A stretch of DNA of 64,000 nucleotides, taken from contig NZDE01000010.1 of assembly GCA_002690045.1 (NCBI GenBank), forward strand, positions 298,355 to 362,354, written 5' to 3'. The notes beneath the pieces were generated by a model. The model saw only the letters and a program-made list of their open reading frames with translations, ran no database searches and was not told where the DNA came from. Origin of the DNA: Alphaproteobacteria bacterium (GTDB lineage Bacteria > Pseudomonadota > Alphaproteobacteria > Micavibrionales > Micavibrionaceae). Positions 8,915 through 17,795 of the stretch are shown one piece after another. Each line of letters begins with the position of its first letter. Position 1 is the stretch's first letter. The position numbers and the translations under genes are program-made.

Positions 8915-10162
8915 TTATTGTTTAGGCGGTTCAACGAATTCTTTTCTCGTACGTCTGTTAACAATCCAGTCCGCACTATTATCTTCGCAGACGGGAGAGT
9001 CAATCTTTAATGACATTTCATACAGTTTCCCGATGTTGTTTTGCAGTAAATCACCAGGGTGGCGCTGCAAGGCTAAACATGGGTGTGTATCTTTTGCGCT
9101 AATTTTTTGACCTTCGGCAGCGCCTTTGAAGCGTGCGGATAGACCATCACGAATTTTGCGTGCTGCCGCGCTTGCGCGTTCCATTTTGCTGCCCCAGCTT
9201 GGCTTAAATGATTTTGTATTATCAGCAATATACTGAGACAGGCTTTCCGTTGACGCATCTAGAATTTCTTTTTGCTCTTCTGGCGTTAACGCACGGCCAT
9301 CAGCTGGATAAATATAATGCGCTTCAAATTCCATTTCGCGGTCTGAATATTTTTTCGCTGTGCGCAATTCAACATCAGCGAATTGGTTGCTGTCGATTGT
9401 GCATTCATAACCGACATAAGCATTGTATTTTGCAACATAATGCGCGCCATAGAACATGATGCGGCGTGTCATACAAATGGCTTCGGCGCAAAGTTCTGTT
9501 TGTGGGTCGTTGTTGATTTCTTCAAGTTTGTTTTTAAACTTTGGTTCTAAAGCGTGGCCTTTTTCACGTAGGATTGTACCTGCGTAATCATCATCTTTTA
9601 AGAAAACTTCAAATTCGCCGCGCTCTTGATTCTCGCTTTGTGACAATAGTGTTTTCACAGAAACTTCAGGGTCGCCATAAATTTGTGATGCGCCAAATTT
9701 ACCCATTACGTTATTGGCTTTGAAACGGCGGGCTTTTTGATTTTCTTTGTTCGCGCGCTGTTCAACAATATTTGGGTGGAAAGCAAGGCGCACGCGCATT
9801 TGGTGGCCATTCTTTTGGAAAGCGTTTGAATCTGTTATATCGCCGTTCTCGTCTTTTGTGACGCTGTCGACCTGAATACTGGTTAGGTAGTAATTATTTT
9901 CTTCAGCTGAGTTTTCGACAACAAAAAAGCCGTCCTGATCTGAATCGTGACGGCTGTCGGTAGAAAATAATTTTTGAATCTCTTTTTGAATCGCGCTAAC
10001 GGATTTATTGGAGCAGAACTTGATTTCGTTCTCATAATCGTCGGGGAGTCCGTAGCACGCATGCGCTGATTGTTGGAACGCCTGCTTAAATGCGTCTTTC
10101 GGCATTGTCGTGCCGTTAAAGCTTTGTGCTATTTCATATAGCTTCGTGAGAATAGTGCTCAT
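8915..10162 (-). CDS. divergent CYTH/triphosphate-tunnel-like protein (copy A), 415 aa
   Basis: No family is certain. The order of motifs recalls CYTH/TTM proteins: ENEIKF (44-49) for the ExExK strand, YYLTS (91-95), MRVRL (122-126), EVSVK (166-170), TRR (232-234), YECTID (252-257), REMEFEA (275-281) and SKMERA (325-330). Such proteins bind triphosphate and divalent metal in a beta tunnel, for example ThTPase, class IV adenylate cyclase and inorganic triphosphatase. The assignment is inferred from pattern, not alignment scores. AGGGGAAAT precedes ATG 10162. It is clearly paralogous to the gene at 10373, strongest over the last 170 residues. Confidence 0.8.
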   Translation of the reverse strand: MSTILTKLYEIAQSFNGTTMPKDAFKQAFQQSAHACYGLPDDYENEIKFCSNKSVSAIQKEIQKLFSTDSRHDSDQDGFFVVENSAEENNYYLTSIQVDSVTKDENGDITDSNAFQKNGHQMRVRLAFHPNIVEQRANKENQKARRFKANNVMGKFGASQIYGDPEVSVKTLLSQSENQERGEFEVFLKDDDYAGTILREKGHALEPKFKNKLEEINNDPQTELCAEAICMTRRIMFYGAHYVAKYNAYVGYECTIDSNQFADVELRTAKKYSDREMEFEAHYIYPADGRALTPEEQKEILDASTESLSQYIADNTKSFKPSWGSKMERASAAARKIRDGLSARFKGAAEGQKISAKDTHPCLALQRHPGDLLQNNIGKLYEMSLKIDSPVCEDNSADWIVNRRTRKEFVEPPKQ

Positions 10163-10372
10163 ATTTCCCCTACCAAAATACTCAATTAGTGTGTTGCATC
10201 GAAATATATTGGAATTATTTAATATACAGATTCTAATGCAGAGTCAAGCACAATATTATGAAAATCAAATATATTTTTCTATTTTACTTGAAACTAGTAT
10301 TTACAATATGTTGTAGCTACGCCGTTTTTCATATTATTTCACAATCTTAATTGCAAAGGCGTAAAATCAAGG

Positions 10373-11611
10373 TTAAGGCTTTTTCGGAAAAAGATTCTTA
10401 TCAACAATTTGTTGTTCGCCATGATCGTCAGCAAAAATTTTCGCCAGTTTTTCATAGCCTGTGCCGATATAAGCCATAGCTTCGTGCATAGAGACTTGTT
10501 CCATTAACGCATATTTACCGTCTAAACGTTTGACGTCTGCTTTTTCAGCGGCGCGGGTGAAATATTCAGGCAGGCGTGAACGGTTGCGGTGATAATATTG
10601 GTCAACGGCATGGTTCGCGCGCTCCATCTTACTGCCGGGGCTGCGGGATAGGCCTTTCACATTTGAGGTAACGTGGTTCTCAAAGTCAATTAATGATTTT
10701 TCGAGTATAGCGTGTTGTTGTTCTGGCGTTAATTGCGTGTCCCTATTAGATGGAAATACACAAATGGCTTCAAATTCTTGTTCAAGGTCTTGCCCGCGAA
10801 TATATGTAGAATTCGGTGAACAGAATTTATTACGGTCTAATGTACATTCATACAGAACATAGGCATCATGATCCTGAACGTAATGCGCCACAAAATATTT
10901 TAAGCGGCGGGTCATGCATACAGCCATTACGCCAAGTGAAACTTCTTTGTCCTTACGAATGTCTTTAAGGACATTATATAGGTCTTCAGGTAATTCTTTT
11001 TTCATCTGTGTGAGATACATGCCCAGAATGTCAGGTGAACCACCGACTTTGGCTTCATATTCATTTCGGAACACAGAATCATCATCTGACCATAATGTTT
11101 TGATGCTAAACTCAGGTGAGCCAAAACATGTTGCGGGACTTAATTTCTGAATCGGATTTTTGGACAGTTGATCAGGGCTGTTATACTGCTTAATCTCATC
11201 AAGAAGCTGCTCTTCGCGCGTGGCAAGCGTGATAGCTGTTCTTAACCGTGCTTGATACCCTTCATTGGTGATTTGCATTGTGGGGACGGGCGCGCCTGTT
11301 TTAGGGTTACGTTTATATGTATCAACCGCAAAACTGGTTAAGTCGTAACTATGGTCTTCAATTGTGTGCGGGATGTAAATGAAGTGGTCATGGTTTTTGT
11401 CATGCTGCGAAACATTGGCGTAGCAGTTGAAAATCTTTTTAAGCTGCCCTTGCGTCGTTTTGATGCGTGTCTTCCAGAGCATTTTTATTTCAGGCTCTAG
11501 GGTTGCATCAATCGGATAGTAAATTAAGTTCTCCCGTTGGAACGCATCCAGTAAAGGTGAACCGGACTTGTTCGCCGCAATTGCGGACAGTGTTTGAATG
11601 ACTTTACTCAT
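10373..11611 (-). CDS. divergent CYTH/triphosphate-tunnel-like protein (copy B), 412 aa
   Basis: Paralogue of the 8915 gene. Shared landmarks in order are EPEIKM (39-44), YQARLR, a GSPEFSIKTLW segment, MAVCMTRR, YECTLDRNKF, EQEFEAICVFP, LTPEQQ and GSPGSKMERA. The alternation of charged residues fits beta strands of a TTM tunnel followed by a helical tail. I chose ATG 11611, which has GAGGATGGC directly upstream; the frame extends to an ATG at 11644 without a comparable ribosome site. The N-terminus MSKVIQTLSAIA then aligns with MSTILTKLYEIA of copy A. Function not established. Confidence 0.8.
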   Translation of the reverse strand: MSKVIQTLSAIAANKSGSPLLDAFQRENLIYYPIDATLEPEIKMLWKTRIKTTQGQLKKIFNCYANVSQHDKNHDHFIYIPHTIEDHSYDLTSFAVDTYKRNPKTGAPVPTMQITNEGYQARLRTAITLATREEQLLDEIKQYNSPDQLSKNPIQKLSPATCFGSPEFSIKTLWSDDDSVFRNEYEAKVGGSPDILGMYLTQMKKELPEDLYNVLKDIRKDKEVSLGVMAVCMTRRLKYFVAHYVQDHDAYVLYECTLDRNKFCSPNSTYIRGQDLEQEFEAICVFPSNRDTQLTPEQQHAILEKSLIDFENHVTSNVKGLSRSPGSKMERANHAVDQYYHRNRSRLPEYFTRAAEKADVKRLDGKYALMEQVSMHEAMAYIGTGYEKLAKIFADDHGEQQIVDKNLFPKKP

Positions 11612-11815
11612 GCCATCCTCGCTGTTGTTTTTGTTTAAATGCATATAAGCAAATATTAGAAGTTACGTCAATTGCTATTTTATGTTTAATCCATAGGTAT
11701 CAAGGAAAAATCCCGAATTATTCTACTATGATTGGTAATTAAACCTCGTCAAGCGGGGGGAAACGCGTTAAAACTAACGGCAGTTTATTATTAATAAGAA
11801 TCAAAGGGATTTAAA

Positions 11816-13210
11816 ATGGCTGACAAAGAATTTGATGTCATCGTTATTGGTGCAGGACCAGGTGGATATGTATGTGCAATTCGCGCGGCGCAGCTGGGTA
11901 TGAAGGTTGCTTGCGTTGAAAAACGCGAAACTTTGGGCGGTACATGTTTGAATGTTGGCTGTATCCCGTCTAAAGCGCTTTTATCCGCGACTGAAAAATA
12001 CGAAGCAGCGATGCATGAATTTGACGATATGGGCATCAAGGCTAGCGGCGTTAAAGTTGATTTGAAAAAAATGATGGCGTTTAAAGACAGCGTTGTTGGT
12101 GACAATACCAAAGGCATTGAGTTTTTGTTCAAGAAAAACAAAGTCACATGGCTAAAGGGCGCAGGTAAAATCACGGCAGCGAATAGTGTTGATGTCGGCG
12201 GCGAAGCGTATAAAGCGAAGCATATTATTATCGCGACAGGTTCAGACGTTATTGGCCTACCGGGTATTGAGATTGATGAGAAGCAAATTGTGTCATCAAC
12301 GGGCGCGCTTGATTTGCCAAAAGTACCAAAGAAAATGGTCGTTATTGGCGGCGGCGTTATTGGTTTAGAACTGGGTGCAGTATGGCGCCGTTTAGGCGCG
12401 GAAGTCGAAGTTATCGAATTTATGGATGGTATTTTACCAGGCATGGATGGTGAAATTCGCAAAGAAGCGCTGAAAATCTTTAAGAAGCAAGGCATGACCT
12501 TCCGCCTATCGAGCAAAGTTACCGAAGCGAAAAAAGGCAAAGATGGTGTAACGCTTTCTGTTGAACCAGCCGCGGGCGGCAAAGCGGAACAGGTGAAGAC
12601 TGATGTTGTGCTTATGTGTGTTGGCCGTAAAGCTTATACAGATGGCCTTGGCCTAGATGCTGTAGGTGTAGAAACAGATGAGCGCGGCCGCGTGAAAACA
12701 GGCAAGCATTTTGAAACTAATGTTAAAGGCATTTATGCTATTGGTGATGTGATCGCGGGCCCTATGCTTGCACACAAGGCTGAAGATGAAGGCGTTATCT
12801 TGGCAGAAATGATTGATGGTCAAAAGCCACATATTGATTATGACCTTATCCCAGGTGTTGTGTATACGCATCCTGAAATTGCTTCAGTTGGTAAAACTGA
12901 AGAACAATTGAAGGACGCAGGTATTCCTTACAAAGCGGGTAAGTTCCCATTCATGGCGAATGGCCGTGCCCGCGCGATGGGCAGCACAGACGGTTTTGTA
13001 AAAATTCTTGCGCATAAAGACACGGACCGTGTTCTTGGGGCACATATCATAGGCCCAGAAGCGGGCACTTTGATCGCTGAGATTGTCTTGGCGATGGAAT
13101 TTGGCAGTTCAGCGGAAGATATCGCACGTACTTGTCACGCCCACCCAACTTTGGAAGAAGTCATTAAAGAAGCTGCGTTGGCGGTTGATGGCCGTCCATT
13201 GCACATTTAA
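11816..13210 (+). CDS. lpdA: dihydrolipoyl dehydrogenase (E3)
   Basis: E3 is the FAD flavoenzyme that reoxidises the lipoyl groups of pyruvate or 2-oxoglutarate dehydrogenase and passes electrons to NAD+. The 464-aa length is normal. The FAD-binding GxGxxG (VIGAGPGGYVCAIRA, 10-24), the redox disulfide C44/C49 in GGTCLNVGCIPSK, an NAD-binding VIGGGVIGLELG and the C-terminal CHAHPTLEE catalytic His/Glu pair are intact. Shine-Dalgarno AAGGGA lies upstream of ATG 11816. No E1 or E2 gene is adjacent here; a methyltransferase gene follows. A long antisense ORF over its first half is a codon-usage shadow. Confidence 0.97.
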   Translation: MADKEFDVIVIGAGPGGYVCAIRAAQLGMKVACVEKRETLGGTCLNVGCIPSKALLSATEKYEAAMHEFDDMGIKASGVKVDLKKMMAFKDSVVGDNTKGIEFLFKKNKVTWLKGAGKITAANSVDVGGEAYKAKHIIIATGSDVIGLPGIEIDEKQIVSSTGALDLPKVPKKMVVIGGGVIGLELGAVWRRLGAEVEVIEFMDGILPGMDGEIRKEALKIFKKQGMTFRLSSKVTEAKKGKDGVTLSVEPAAGGKAEQVKTDVVLMCVGRKAYTDGLGLDAVGVETDERGRVKTGKHFETNVKGIYAIGDVIAGPMLAHKAEDEGVILAEMIDGQKPHIDYDLIPGVVYTHPEIASVGKTEEQLKDAGIPYKAGKFPFMANGRARAMGSTDGFVKILAHKDTDRVLGAHIIGPEAGTLIAEIVLAMEFGSSAEDIARTCHAHPTLEEVIKEAALAVDGRPLHI

Positions 13211-13247
13211 GGCTTAATGGGGACGGTTTGTTGCCGTATGAATAGAT

Positions 13248-14000
13248 ATGAAACTATCAAAAGACGCCGCAACAAACCGTAAATTCTGGGATAACTTCGC
13301 CGAAGAATATCAAGATAGACACGGGGCGCAGCTTAATCGTAAGGATTTTGTCTGGGGCGTGTGGTCCTTACCGGAAAGCGAGATTAATGCGCTGGGGGGT
13401 GTGCGCGGTAAGCAAGTGTTGGAACTTGGCTGCGGCGCAGCGCAATTAAGCATCGCGATTGTTGAAATGGGCGGGCATCCTACGGGGCTTGATAATTCAG
13501 AAAAGCAGTTGGAATATGCCGCCACTTTAATGGAAGAGGGGGGGTATGATTTTCCGCTAGTTCATGCGAGCGCTGATAAAACACCATTTAAAAAACGTCA
13601 ATTTGATATGGTTTTCTGTGACCATGGGGCGATGACCTATGCGCGTACGGCTGAAACACTTGCCGAAGTCTATCGCGTACTTAAAAAAGGCGGACGTTTT
13701 GTTTTTAATATTCAATCGCCGCTGCATGAAGTTTGCTATGATAGCAAGGCCGGTAAGGTGAGAAATAAACTTTGCAAAAGCTATTTTGAGCTTGATCGTT
13801 TCGTGGAAGATGACCTGGTTTATTATCAATATAGTTACGGGCAGTGGGTGCGTTTTTTCCGTGAGGCAGGGTTTCATATCATGGATTTGATAGAGCTTAA
13901 ACCTCCTAAAAATGCAGAGAGTAGCTTTGAATTTGCGCCGCAAGATTGGGCGCAGAATTTCCCTTGTGAAAATATATGGGTTTTGCAGAAATCTAAATAG
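13248..14000 (+). CDS. class I SAM-dependent methyltransferase
   Basis: Rossmann-fold methyltransferase of 250 aa. Motif I is VLELGCG at residues 57-63 and the acidic ribose-binding residue follows in GLDNS (80-84). A later block, YARTAETLAEVYRVLKKGGRFVF in segments, matches the post-motif III region of the Methyltransf_11/25 type. The substrate is unknown; family members act on small molecules, lipids, quinones or tRNA. It sits 37 bases after lpdA, so read-through is plausible. The start ATG 13248 has no strong Shine-Dalgarno sequence. Confidence 0.88.
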   Translation: MKLSKDAATNRKFWDNFAEEYQDRHGAQLNRKDFVWGVWSLPESEINALGGVRGKQVLELGCGAAQLSIAIVEMGGHPTGLDNSEKQLEYAATLMEEGGYDFPLVHASADKTPFKKRQFDMVFCDHGAMTYARTAETLAEVYRVLKKGGRFVFNIQSPLHEVCYDSKAGKVRNKLCKSYFELDRFVEDDLVYYQYSYGQWVRFFREAGFHIMDLIELKPPKNAESSFEFAPQDWAQNFPCENIWVLQKSK

Positions 14001-14010
14001 AGAAAATCAT

Positions 14011-14039
14011 TTGACATAATTATATTGTTCTGGCATTAT
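14011..14039 (+). promoter_or_regulatory. sigma-70-type promoter for the 14075 gene pair
   Basis: TTGACA (14011-14016) is a perfect -35; CATTAT (14034-14039) after a 17-base spacer matches four of six -10 positions. Transcription would start near 14046, about 30 bases before ATG 14075. Confidence 0.5.
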
Positions 14040-14074
14040 CTCACCTTAATAAATACGTAGGCGAGGAATATTTT

Positions 14075-14638
14075 ATGGGGTTTTCAGATAAGTTTAGGGC
14101 GTATGCGGCGCGAGCGAATGTGCATTATCAAGATGTGCTGAATAGTTTTACTTATATGTGTCAGGATGACGCGAATAAGCAAATGTTTATTGACGCACGC
14201 CAAGCGCATAAGGATTTTTCAACGCGCAGCATTGCGCTTTGTCTTAAATTCTCACCAGCAATACATGAGCTCGCCAAGATGGCGGAGAAAACCGAATATA
14301 TGGAATGTTTTTCAAATTATGCGAAGGCTTTTGTTGCCTATTTTGATGATGAATGGGCGGCGATTGTTCCTGAGGACAACAACCCTGAAAATGCGTGTAA
14401 TCAATATCTCTATGCGGATATTAATTTTATGGTGAATACAGCGAAGAAATTTGTGAAGGCTTATAATGGCGCGTCCGATGCCGTGAAGAATCGTCTGGAT
14501 GGCGCGTTTAGCAAAGATGGCTTAGACTTTCTGAATACGCATTTATATTATTCGGAGCATTTTGATAATGCGGAATTGCGCGCGCATGTTCAGGATCTGC
14601 AAGCAGGTTTCAAAGCAAAAGGTGTGGAGTTTAAATAA
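14075..14638 (+). CDS. hypothetical helical protein, 187 aa (pair member 1)
   Basis: Not recognised. The sequence is predicted almost wholly alpha-helical, soluble, without signal peptide or membrane helix. It has the same size and the same pattern as the next gene: a helical N-terminus, a central acidic D-D/E-W segment (AYFDDEWAAIVPE) and a C-terminal helix ending near FKAKGVEFK. Shine-Dalgarno GGCGAGGAA precedes ATG 14075. Its TAA directly abuts the ATG of the next gene, indicating translational coupling. Confidence 0.72.
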   Translation: MGFSDKFRAYAARANVHYQDVLNSFTYMCQDDANKQMFIDARQAHKDFSTRSIALCLKFSPAIHELAKMAEKTEYMECFSNYAKAFVAYFDDEWAAIVPEDNNPENACNQYLYADINFMVNTAKKFVKAYNGASDAVKNRLDGAFSKDGLDFLNTHLYYSEHFDNAELRAHVQDLQAGFKAKGVEFK

Positions 14639-15169
14639 ATGGGTAATTTTCTACGTCAATGTGCATTAGATTTTTCACGTTCTACCTGCCGTGATGGTTT
14701 ATTGCCTTTTCATGAAAAAGCATTAATGGAATCAAATGATTTTGTGGCGCGGATACGTTTAATGTGTGAACGTCAAAGCCGTGATTGCACGGTTTTGTCT
14801 AATTTGTTTACATCGACGGATCGTTACGAATATTTTACTCATGCTGTAAGCTTTAAGGAGCTGGCTGAACTGTTTTTAACTTATGATGATGCATGGATGA
14901 ATGAGGTGGCGCCTGAAACAGCAAATGACAATCAGGATACTTATCAAGTAAAAAATGCACAGTATTATCAGCATATCGCTTATCTTAAACGCTCCGCGGA
15001 AAGCTATTTGGAAAATTTTGATAAGTTAGGTGCTGTACAGCAAATGGCAATGTCTTATATCACCGATCCTTACGTTACGTATACGGTAAACAACGTAAAT
15101 CATGCCGCGACAGTTATGTCGTTAAAGAAAATTGGTGACGCGTTTACAGATATGGGCCTGAAGCCCTAA
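14639..15169 (+). CDS. hypothetical helical protein, 176 aa (pair member 2)
   Basis: Not recognised. It is probably a diverged paralogue of the preceding gene. Shared features are length, an acidic-aromatic centre (LTYDDAWMNEVAPE against AYFDDEWAAIVPE), a following helix with FVKAY/YLENFDK-like spacing, and a C-terminal end at GDAFTDMGLKP. It starts immediately after the upstream stop codon, so expression is coupled. It is followed by the terminator shared with ndk. Confidence 0.72.
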   Translation: MGNFLRQCALDFSRSTCRDGLLPFHEKALMESNDFVARIRLMCERQSRDCTVLSNLFTSTDRYEYFTHAVSFKELAELFLTYDDAWMNEVAPETANDNQDTYQVKNAQYYQHIAYLKRSAESYLENFDKLGAVQQMAMSYITDPYVTYTVNNVNHAATVMSLKKIGDAFTDMGLKP

Positions 15170-15173
15170 ACAA

Positions 15174-15202
15174 AAAGCCCGCTCATATCTGAAGCGGGCT
15201 TT
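15174..15202. terminator. bidirectional Rho-independent terminator
   Basis: AAAGCCCGCT (15174-15183) pairs with AGCGGGCTTT (15193-15202) around a nine-base loop, with A and T tracts outside. It separates the rightward 14075-15169 pair from leftward ndk. Confidence 0.92.
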
Positions 15203-15225
15203 AAAAATCTTAAATATTCTTGCTA

Positions 15226-15648
15226 TTAACCAACGATTTGGTCGTCAGAGAAGAATTGTGCGATTTCGATTTTCGCGTTTTCTAGTGAATCTGAACCGTG
15301 TACAGAGTTTTCACCAATTGAAAGCGCGTATAGCTTACGTACTGTGCCGTCTGCTGCTTCTGCTGGGTTTGTTGCGCCCATAACTTCGCGGTGCTTCGCA
15401 ACTGCGTTTTCGCCTTCAAGAACCTGTACTACAACTGGCTCTGATGTCATAAACTCAACAAGTTCGCCATAAAATGGGCGCTCTGCGTGAACTTCGTAAA
15501 ATTTCTGTGCTTGTGCTTCAGACATTTTGATGCGGCGCTGTGCTACAATGCGAAGGCCGTTATCTTCAAAAACTTTGTTAATTGCGCCCGTAAGGTTGCG
15601 CTTTGTTGCATCTGGTTTAATGATCGAAAATGTTCTTTCAATTGCCAT
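15226..15648 (-). CDS. ndk: nucleoside diphosphate kinase
   Basis: Ndk balances cellular NTP and dNTP pools by passing the gamma phosphate through a phosphohistidine. The 140-aa length is typical. The N-terminus [12 protein letters not shown], the RxPFYGELV segment, RxxxGATNPxEA and the active-site NSVHGSD with His117 are all intact. It is a single-gene unit bounded by the terminator at 15174-15202. Confidence 0.97.
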   Translation of the reverse strand: MAIERTFSIIKPDATKRNLTGAINKVFEDNGLRIVAQRRIKMSEAQAQKFYEVHAERPFYGELVEFMTSEPVVVQVLEGENAVAKHREVMGATNPAEAADGTVRKLYALSIGENSVHGSDSLENAKIEIAQFFSDDQIVG

Positions 15649-15837
15649 GGTTTTAAACTCTCATTTAGTGGGTGAATGGTTTATGACGGATGTATAGCTA
15701 TGGTAAGGGAGAATTTCAAGTAAAATTTCGGAGAATCTCAATTTTAGAAATAGATGTGCAGCGTTAACTTGGTTTTCACATGATGCGATGATTTCAGGTG
15801 CTGAGCCGCAAAATGCAAGGGGCGCATCATAAATATA

Positions 15838-15866
15838 TTGACATAATGCACCAATCTCTTTATCAC
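15838..15866 (+). promoter_or_regulatory. sigma-70-type promoter for the three-gene family
   Basis: TTGACA (15838-15843) and TATCAC (15861-15866) are 17 bases apart. The -35 is perfect and the -10 matches four of six. Transcription would begin about 20 bases before ATG 15893. Confidence 0.6.
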
Positions 15867-15892
15867 TTATTATTCAGAATAAGGAAAGCGCT

Positions 15893-16180
15893 ATGTTTTT
15901 ACTAAGCAGTCATGAAAAATTTTATATATCCCGCGTTGAGAAGTTTTCGGAAGAAGGTGGCGGTGGCTCGACGGTGTCTAGGCAGCCATCTAAACCTGTC
16001 GTCAGCTTGCGCGGGCGTGAAACCGTTTTACATGAAGGCTTTAATGAACATAGCGTCGTTTTGCCTGACGGCTGTGAAATTAAAATCTCAGCCGATGGTA
16101 CGATAAAGATTGCCGAACCAGAAGGCATGTCACGTAAAGTGCGTCACAAGACGAGCATCACGCAGGGATTAATTAAGTAG
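15893..16180 (+). CDS. small tandem-family protein, 95 aa (copy 1)
   Basis: First of three adjacent paralogues. The conserved core is a GFNEHSVVLPDGCEIKIS block (about residues 47-64), then a DGTIKI strand, a basic MSRKVR turn and a C-terminal helix ending LIK. The pattern suggests two or three beta-hairpins plus a helix. The N-terminal third is variable and Ser/Gly-rich (EEGGGGSTVS). AAGGAAAG precedes the ATG. No signal peptide. I do not recognise the family. It is the most diverged of the three, with DG in place of the NG turn. Confidence 0.75.
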   Translation: MFLLSSHEKFYISRVEKFSEEGGGGSTVSRQPSKPVVSLRGRETVLHEGFNEHSVVLPDGCEIKISADGTIKIAEPEGMSRKVRHKTSITQGLIK

Positions 16181-16190
16181 GAGGTACGCC

Positions 16191-16481
16191 ATGTTTATTT
16201 TGGATCATGTGCAACATATATCACAAATGCATGTCCATGAAATTCTGATGGATGGTTATGGCGGGAGTTATCATCGCCGTCGCTCTTCAGCGCCGAAAAA
16301 GGCTGTAACGGATGGCGACAAAACAACATTGCGTGATGGGTTTAACGCACATAGCGTGACGATGCCGAATGGCTGTGTTGTTGAAATGAAAGAAAACGGC
16401 GAAATATATGTGCGCGAGCCAGATGGCAGCCCCCGCAAGGTGCGCCTTACGGATAAAGTTCTAAGTAATCTGGTTAAGTAA
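16191..16481 (+). CDS. small tandem-family protein, 96 aa (copy 2)
   Basis: Middle paralogue. The core GFNAHSVTMPNGCVVEMK is followed by ENGEIYV, EPDG and RKVRLTDKVLSNLVK. The single invariant Cys after MPNG is shared with copy 3 and, at the matching site, copy 1. The N-terminal third has several His, Met and Tyr residues and differs between copies, while the last ~55 residues are conserved. AGGAGG lies seven bases before ATG 16191, the strongest ribosome site in the trio. Only ten bases separate it from copy 1. Confidence 0.77.
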   Translation: MFILDHVQHISQMHVHEILMDGYGGSYHRRRSSAPKKAVTDGDKTTLRDGFNAHSVTMPNGCVVEMKENGEIYVREPDGSPRKVRLTDKVLSNLVK

Positions 16482-16495
16482 AAGGTGGGGCGCAT

Positions 16496-16783
16496 ATGCA
16501 TATTTTGAATTACAATGATTTTGCAGCATCTTTATTCAAATGTGATGAATGGGATGGTGGTGGATTTGATTACTATGGTCCGCGCGCGGCGATACCGAAA
16601 TATGCCAAAACAACAAATAATCAAACTACATTATCCGAAGGCTTTAATACGCATAGTGTTACTATGCCCAATGGCTGTGTTGTAGAGCTCCACGAAAATG
16701 GGGAGGTCTATAAAACTGAGGCAGATGGGACACGAAATAAGGTTCGTTTTAATGACGATTTACTTAACAAGCTGATTAAGTGA
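16496..16783 (+). CDS. small tandem-family protein, 95 aa (copy 3)
   Basis: Third paralogue, closest to copy 2: GFNTHSVTMPNGCVVELH, ENGEVYK, EADGTRNKVR and a final helix LLNKLIK. The conserved C-terminal half and variable N-terminal third suggest a common fold carrying different partner-binding segments (inference). GGTGGGG precedes ATG 16496. The gap to copy 2 is 14 bases, so the three form one transcript from the promoter near 15838. Confidence 0.77.
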   Translation: MHILNYNDFAASLFKCDEWDGGGFDYYGPRAAIPKYAKTTNNQTTLSEGFNTHSVTMPNGCVVELHENGEVYKTEADGTRNKVRFNDDLLNKLIK

Positions 16784-16814
16784 GGACGTCATTAAACGCT
16801 ATGCAAATCCGCAT

Positions 16815-17702
16815 CTAGCTGTTTGCAGCTTCTTTCCTATATTCCTCTACTTTATTTTGTACGGATTGGCTTTTTAGCGAAATTATCTCTTCGCGCATCA
16901 TGTCCATTTGTACCATTAAGTTTCTGAAATCCTTTTTTGTGACGGGTAAATCACCGTCTTCACCATTTGCTTCGGCTTCTAGTTTTTGCGCTATCTGCAT
17001 GGAATCTACGATAATACCAATAAAGAAGTTCAAAACAGCAAAGCTGGTGACAATTATAAACGGAACAAAGAACATCCACGCTAATGGGAATATTTCCATT
17101 GTTGGGCGCACCACACCCATAGACCAGCTTTCCAGTGTCATAATCTGGAAAAGTGTGTATGTAGATGCGCTGACCGTGCCGAACCATTCCTGCATATTCG
17201 GGTCAGAATGCCCACCAAATAGTTTTGTGGCAAGAACTGCGGATACATAAAATACAAGCCCTAAAACCCCTATAACGGACACCATGCCAGGGATAGAATG
17301 ACCTATGGCTGAAATAACGCGGCGCATTTGCGGAATTAGTGAAATTAGGCGCAGCGCGCGTAAAATACGTAACGCCCGTAGAACAGAAAGTGGACCGCTG
17401 GAGGGGATTAACGCCATGCTAACAATGGCAAAGTCAAAAATATTCCACCCTGAACGGAAGAATGAAAAACGATATGCAAAGAGTTTGAGCGCGATTTCTG
17501 CAGTAAATATGGCTAACAAAGATCTATCTGCCATATGTAAGTAAACGCCATATTCAGCCATTAGGGCTTTATCAGTTTCTAAACCTAATGTAACGGCATT
17601 GATAAGAATTAATGCCGTTATGATCGTAACAAATACTGGAGACTCCACGATCTTTGCGATAGTTTTCCGTGTACCTGATAAATGCGCAGCAGATGGCTTC
17701 AT
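16815..17702 (-). CDS. voltage-gated sodium channel, NaChBac/NavMs type
   Basis: A single-repeat, six-transmembrane channel subunit of 295 aa that should assemble as a tetramer in the inner membrane. S1-S3 lie at about 20-100. S4 at about 104-130 carries Arg every third residue (SVLRALRILRALRLI). The selectivity filter TLESWSMG at 189-196 is the sequence known from bacterial Nav channels such as NavMs. S6 (about 210-235) leads into an acidic neck and a C-terminal helix (about 258-290) like the four-helix bundle seen in the family. Strong AGGAGAT ribosome site before ATG 17702. Roles reported for relatives include motility and pH or Na+ homeostasis; none is shown by context here. Confidence 0.95.
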   Translation of the reverse strand: MKPSAAHLSGTRKTIAKIVESPVFVTIITALILINAVTLGLETDKALMAEYGVYLHMADRSLLAIFTAEIALKLFAYRFSFFRSGWNIFDFAIVSMALIPSSGPLSVLRALRILRALRLISLIPQMRRVISAIGHSIPGMVSVIGVLGLVFYVSAVLATKLFGGHSDPNMQEWFGTVSASTYTLFQIMTLESWSMGVVRPTMEIFPLAWMFFVPFIIVTSFAVLNFFIGIIVDSMQIAQKLEAEANGEDGDLPVTKKDFRNLMVQMDMMREEIISLKSQSVQNKVEEYRKEAANS

Positions 17703-17795
17703 ACTCTATCTCCTATTGCGGATGCATAATGTTATATAAGGTGGTTTTTTTATACACATTATGGATATGCAAAATCAAGAAGAATTTACGGTGTT

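Noticed and set aside
11791..12582. 263-codon ORF antisense to lpdA
   Set aside because: Fully opposite a clear dihydrolipoyl dehydrogenase; low-complexity Pro/Ser/Thr translation typical of a codon shadow.
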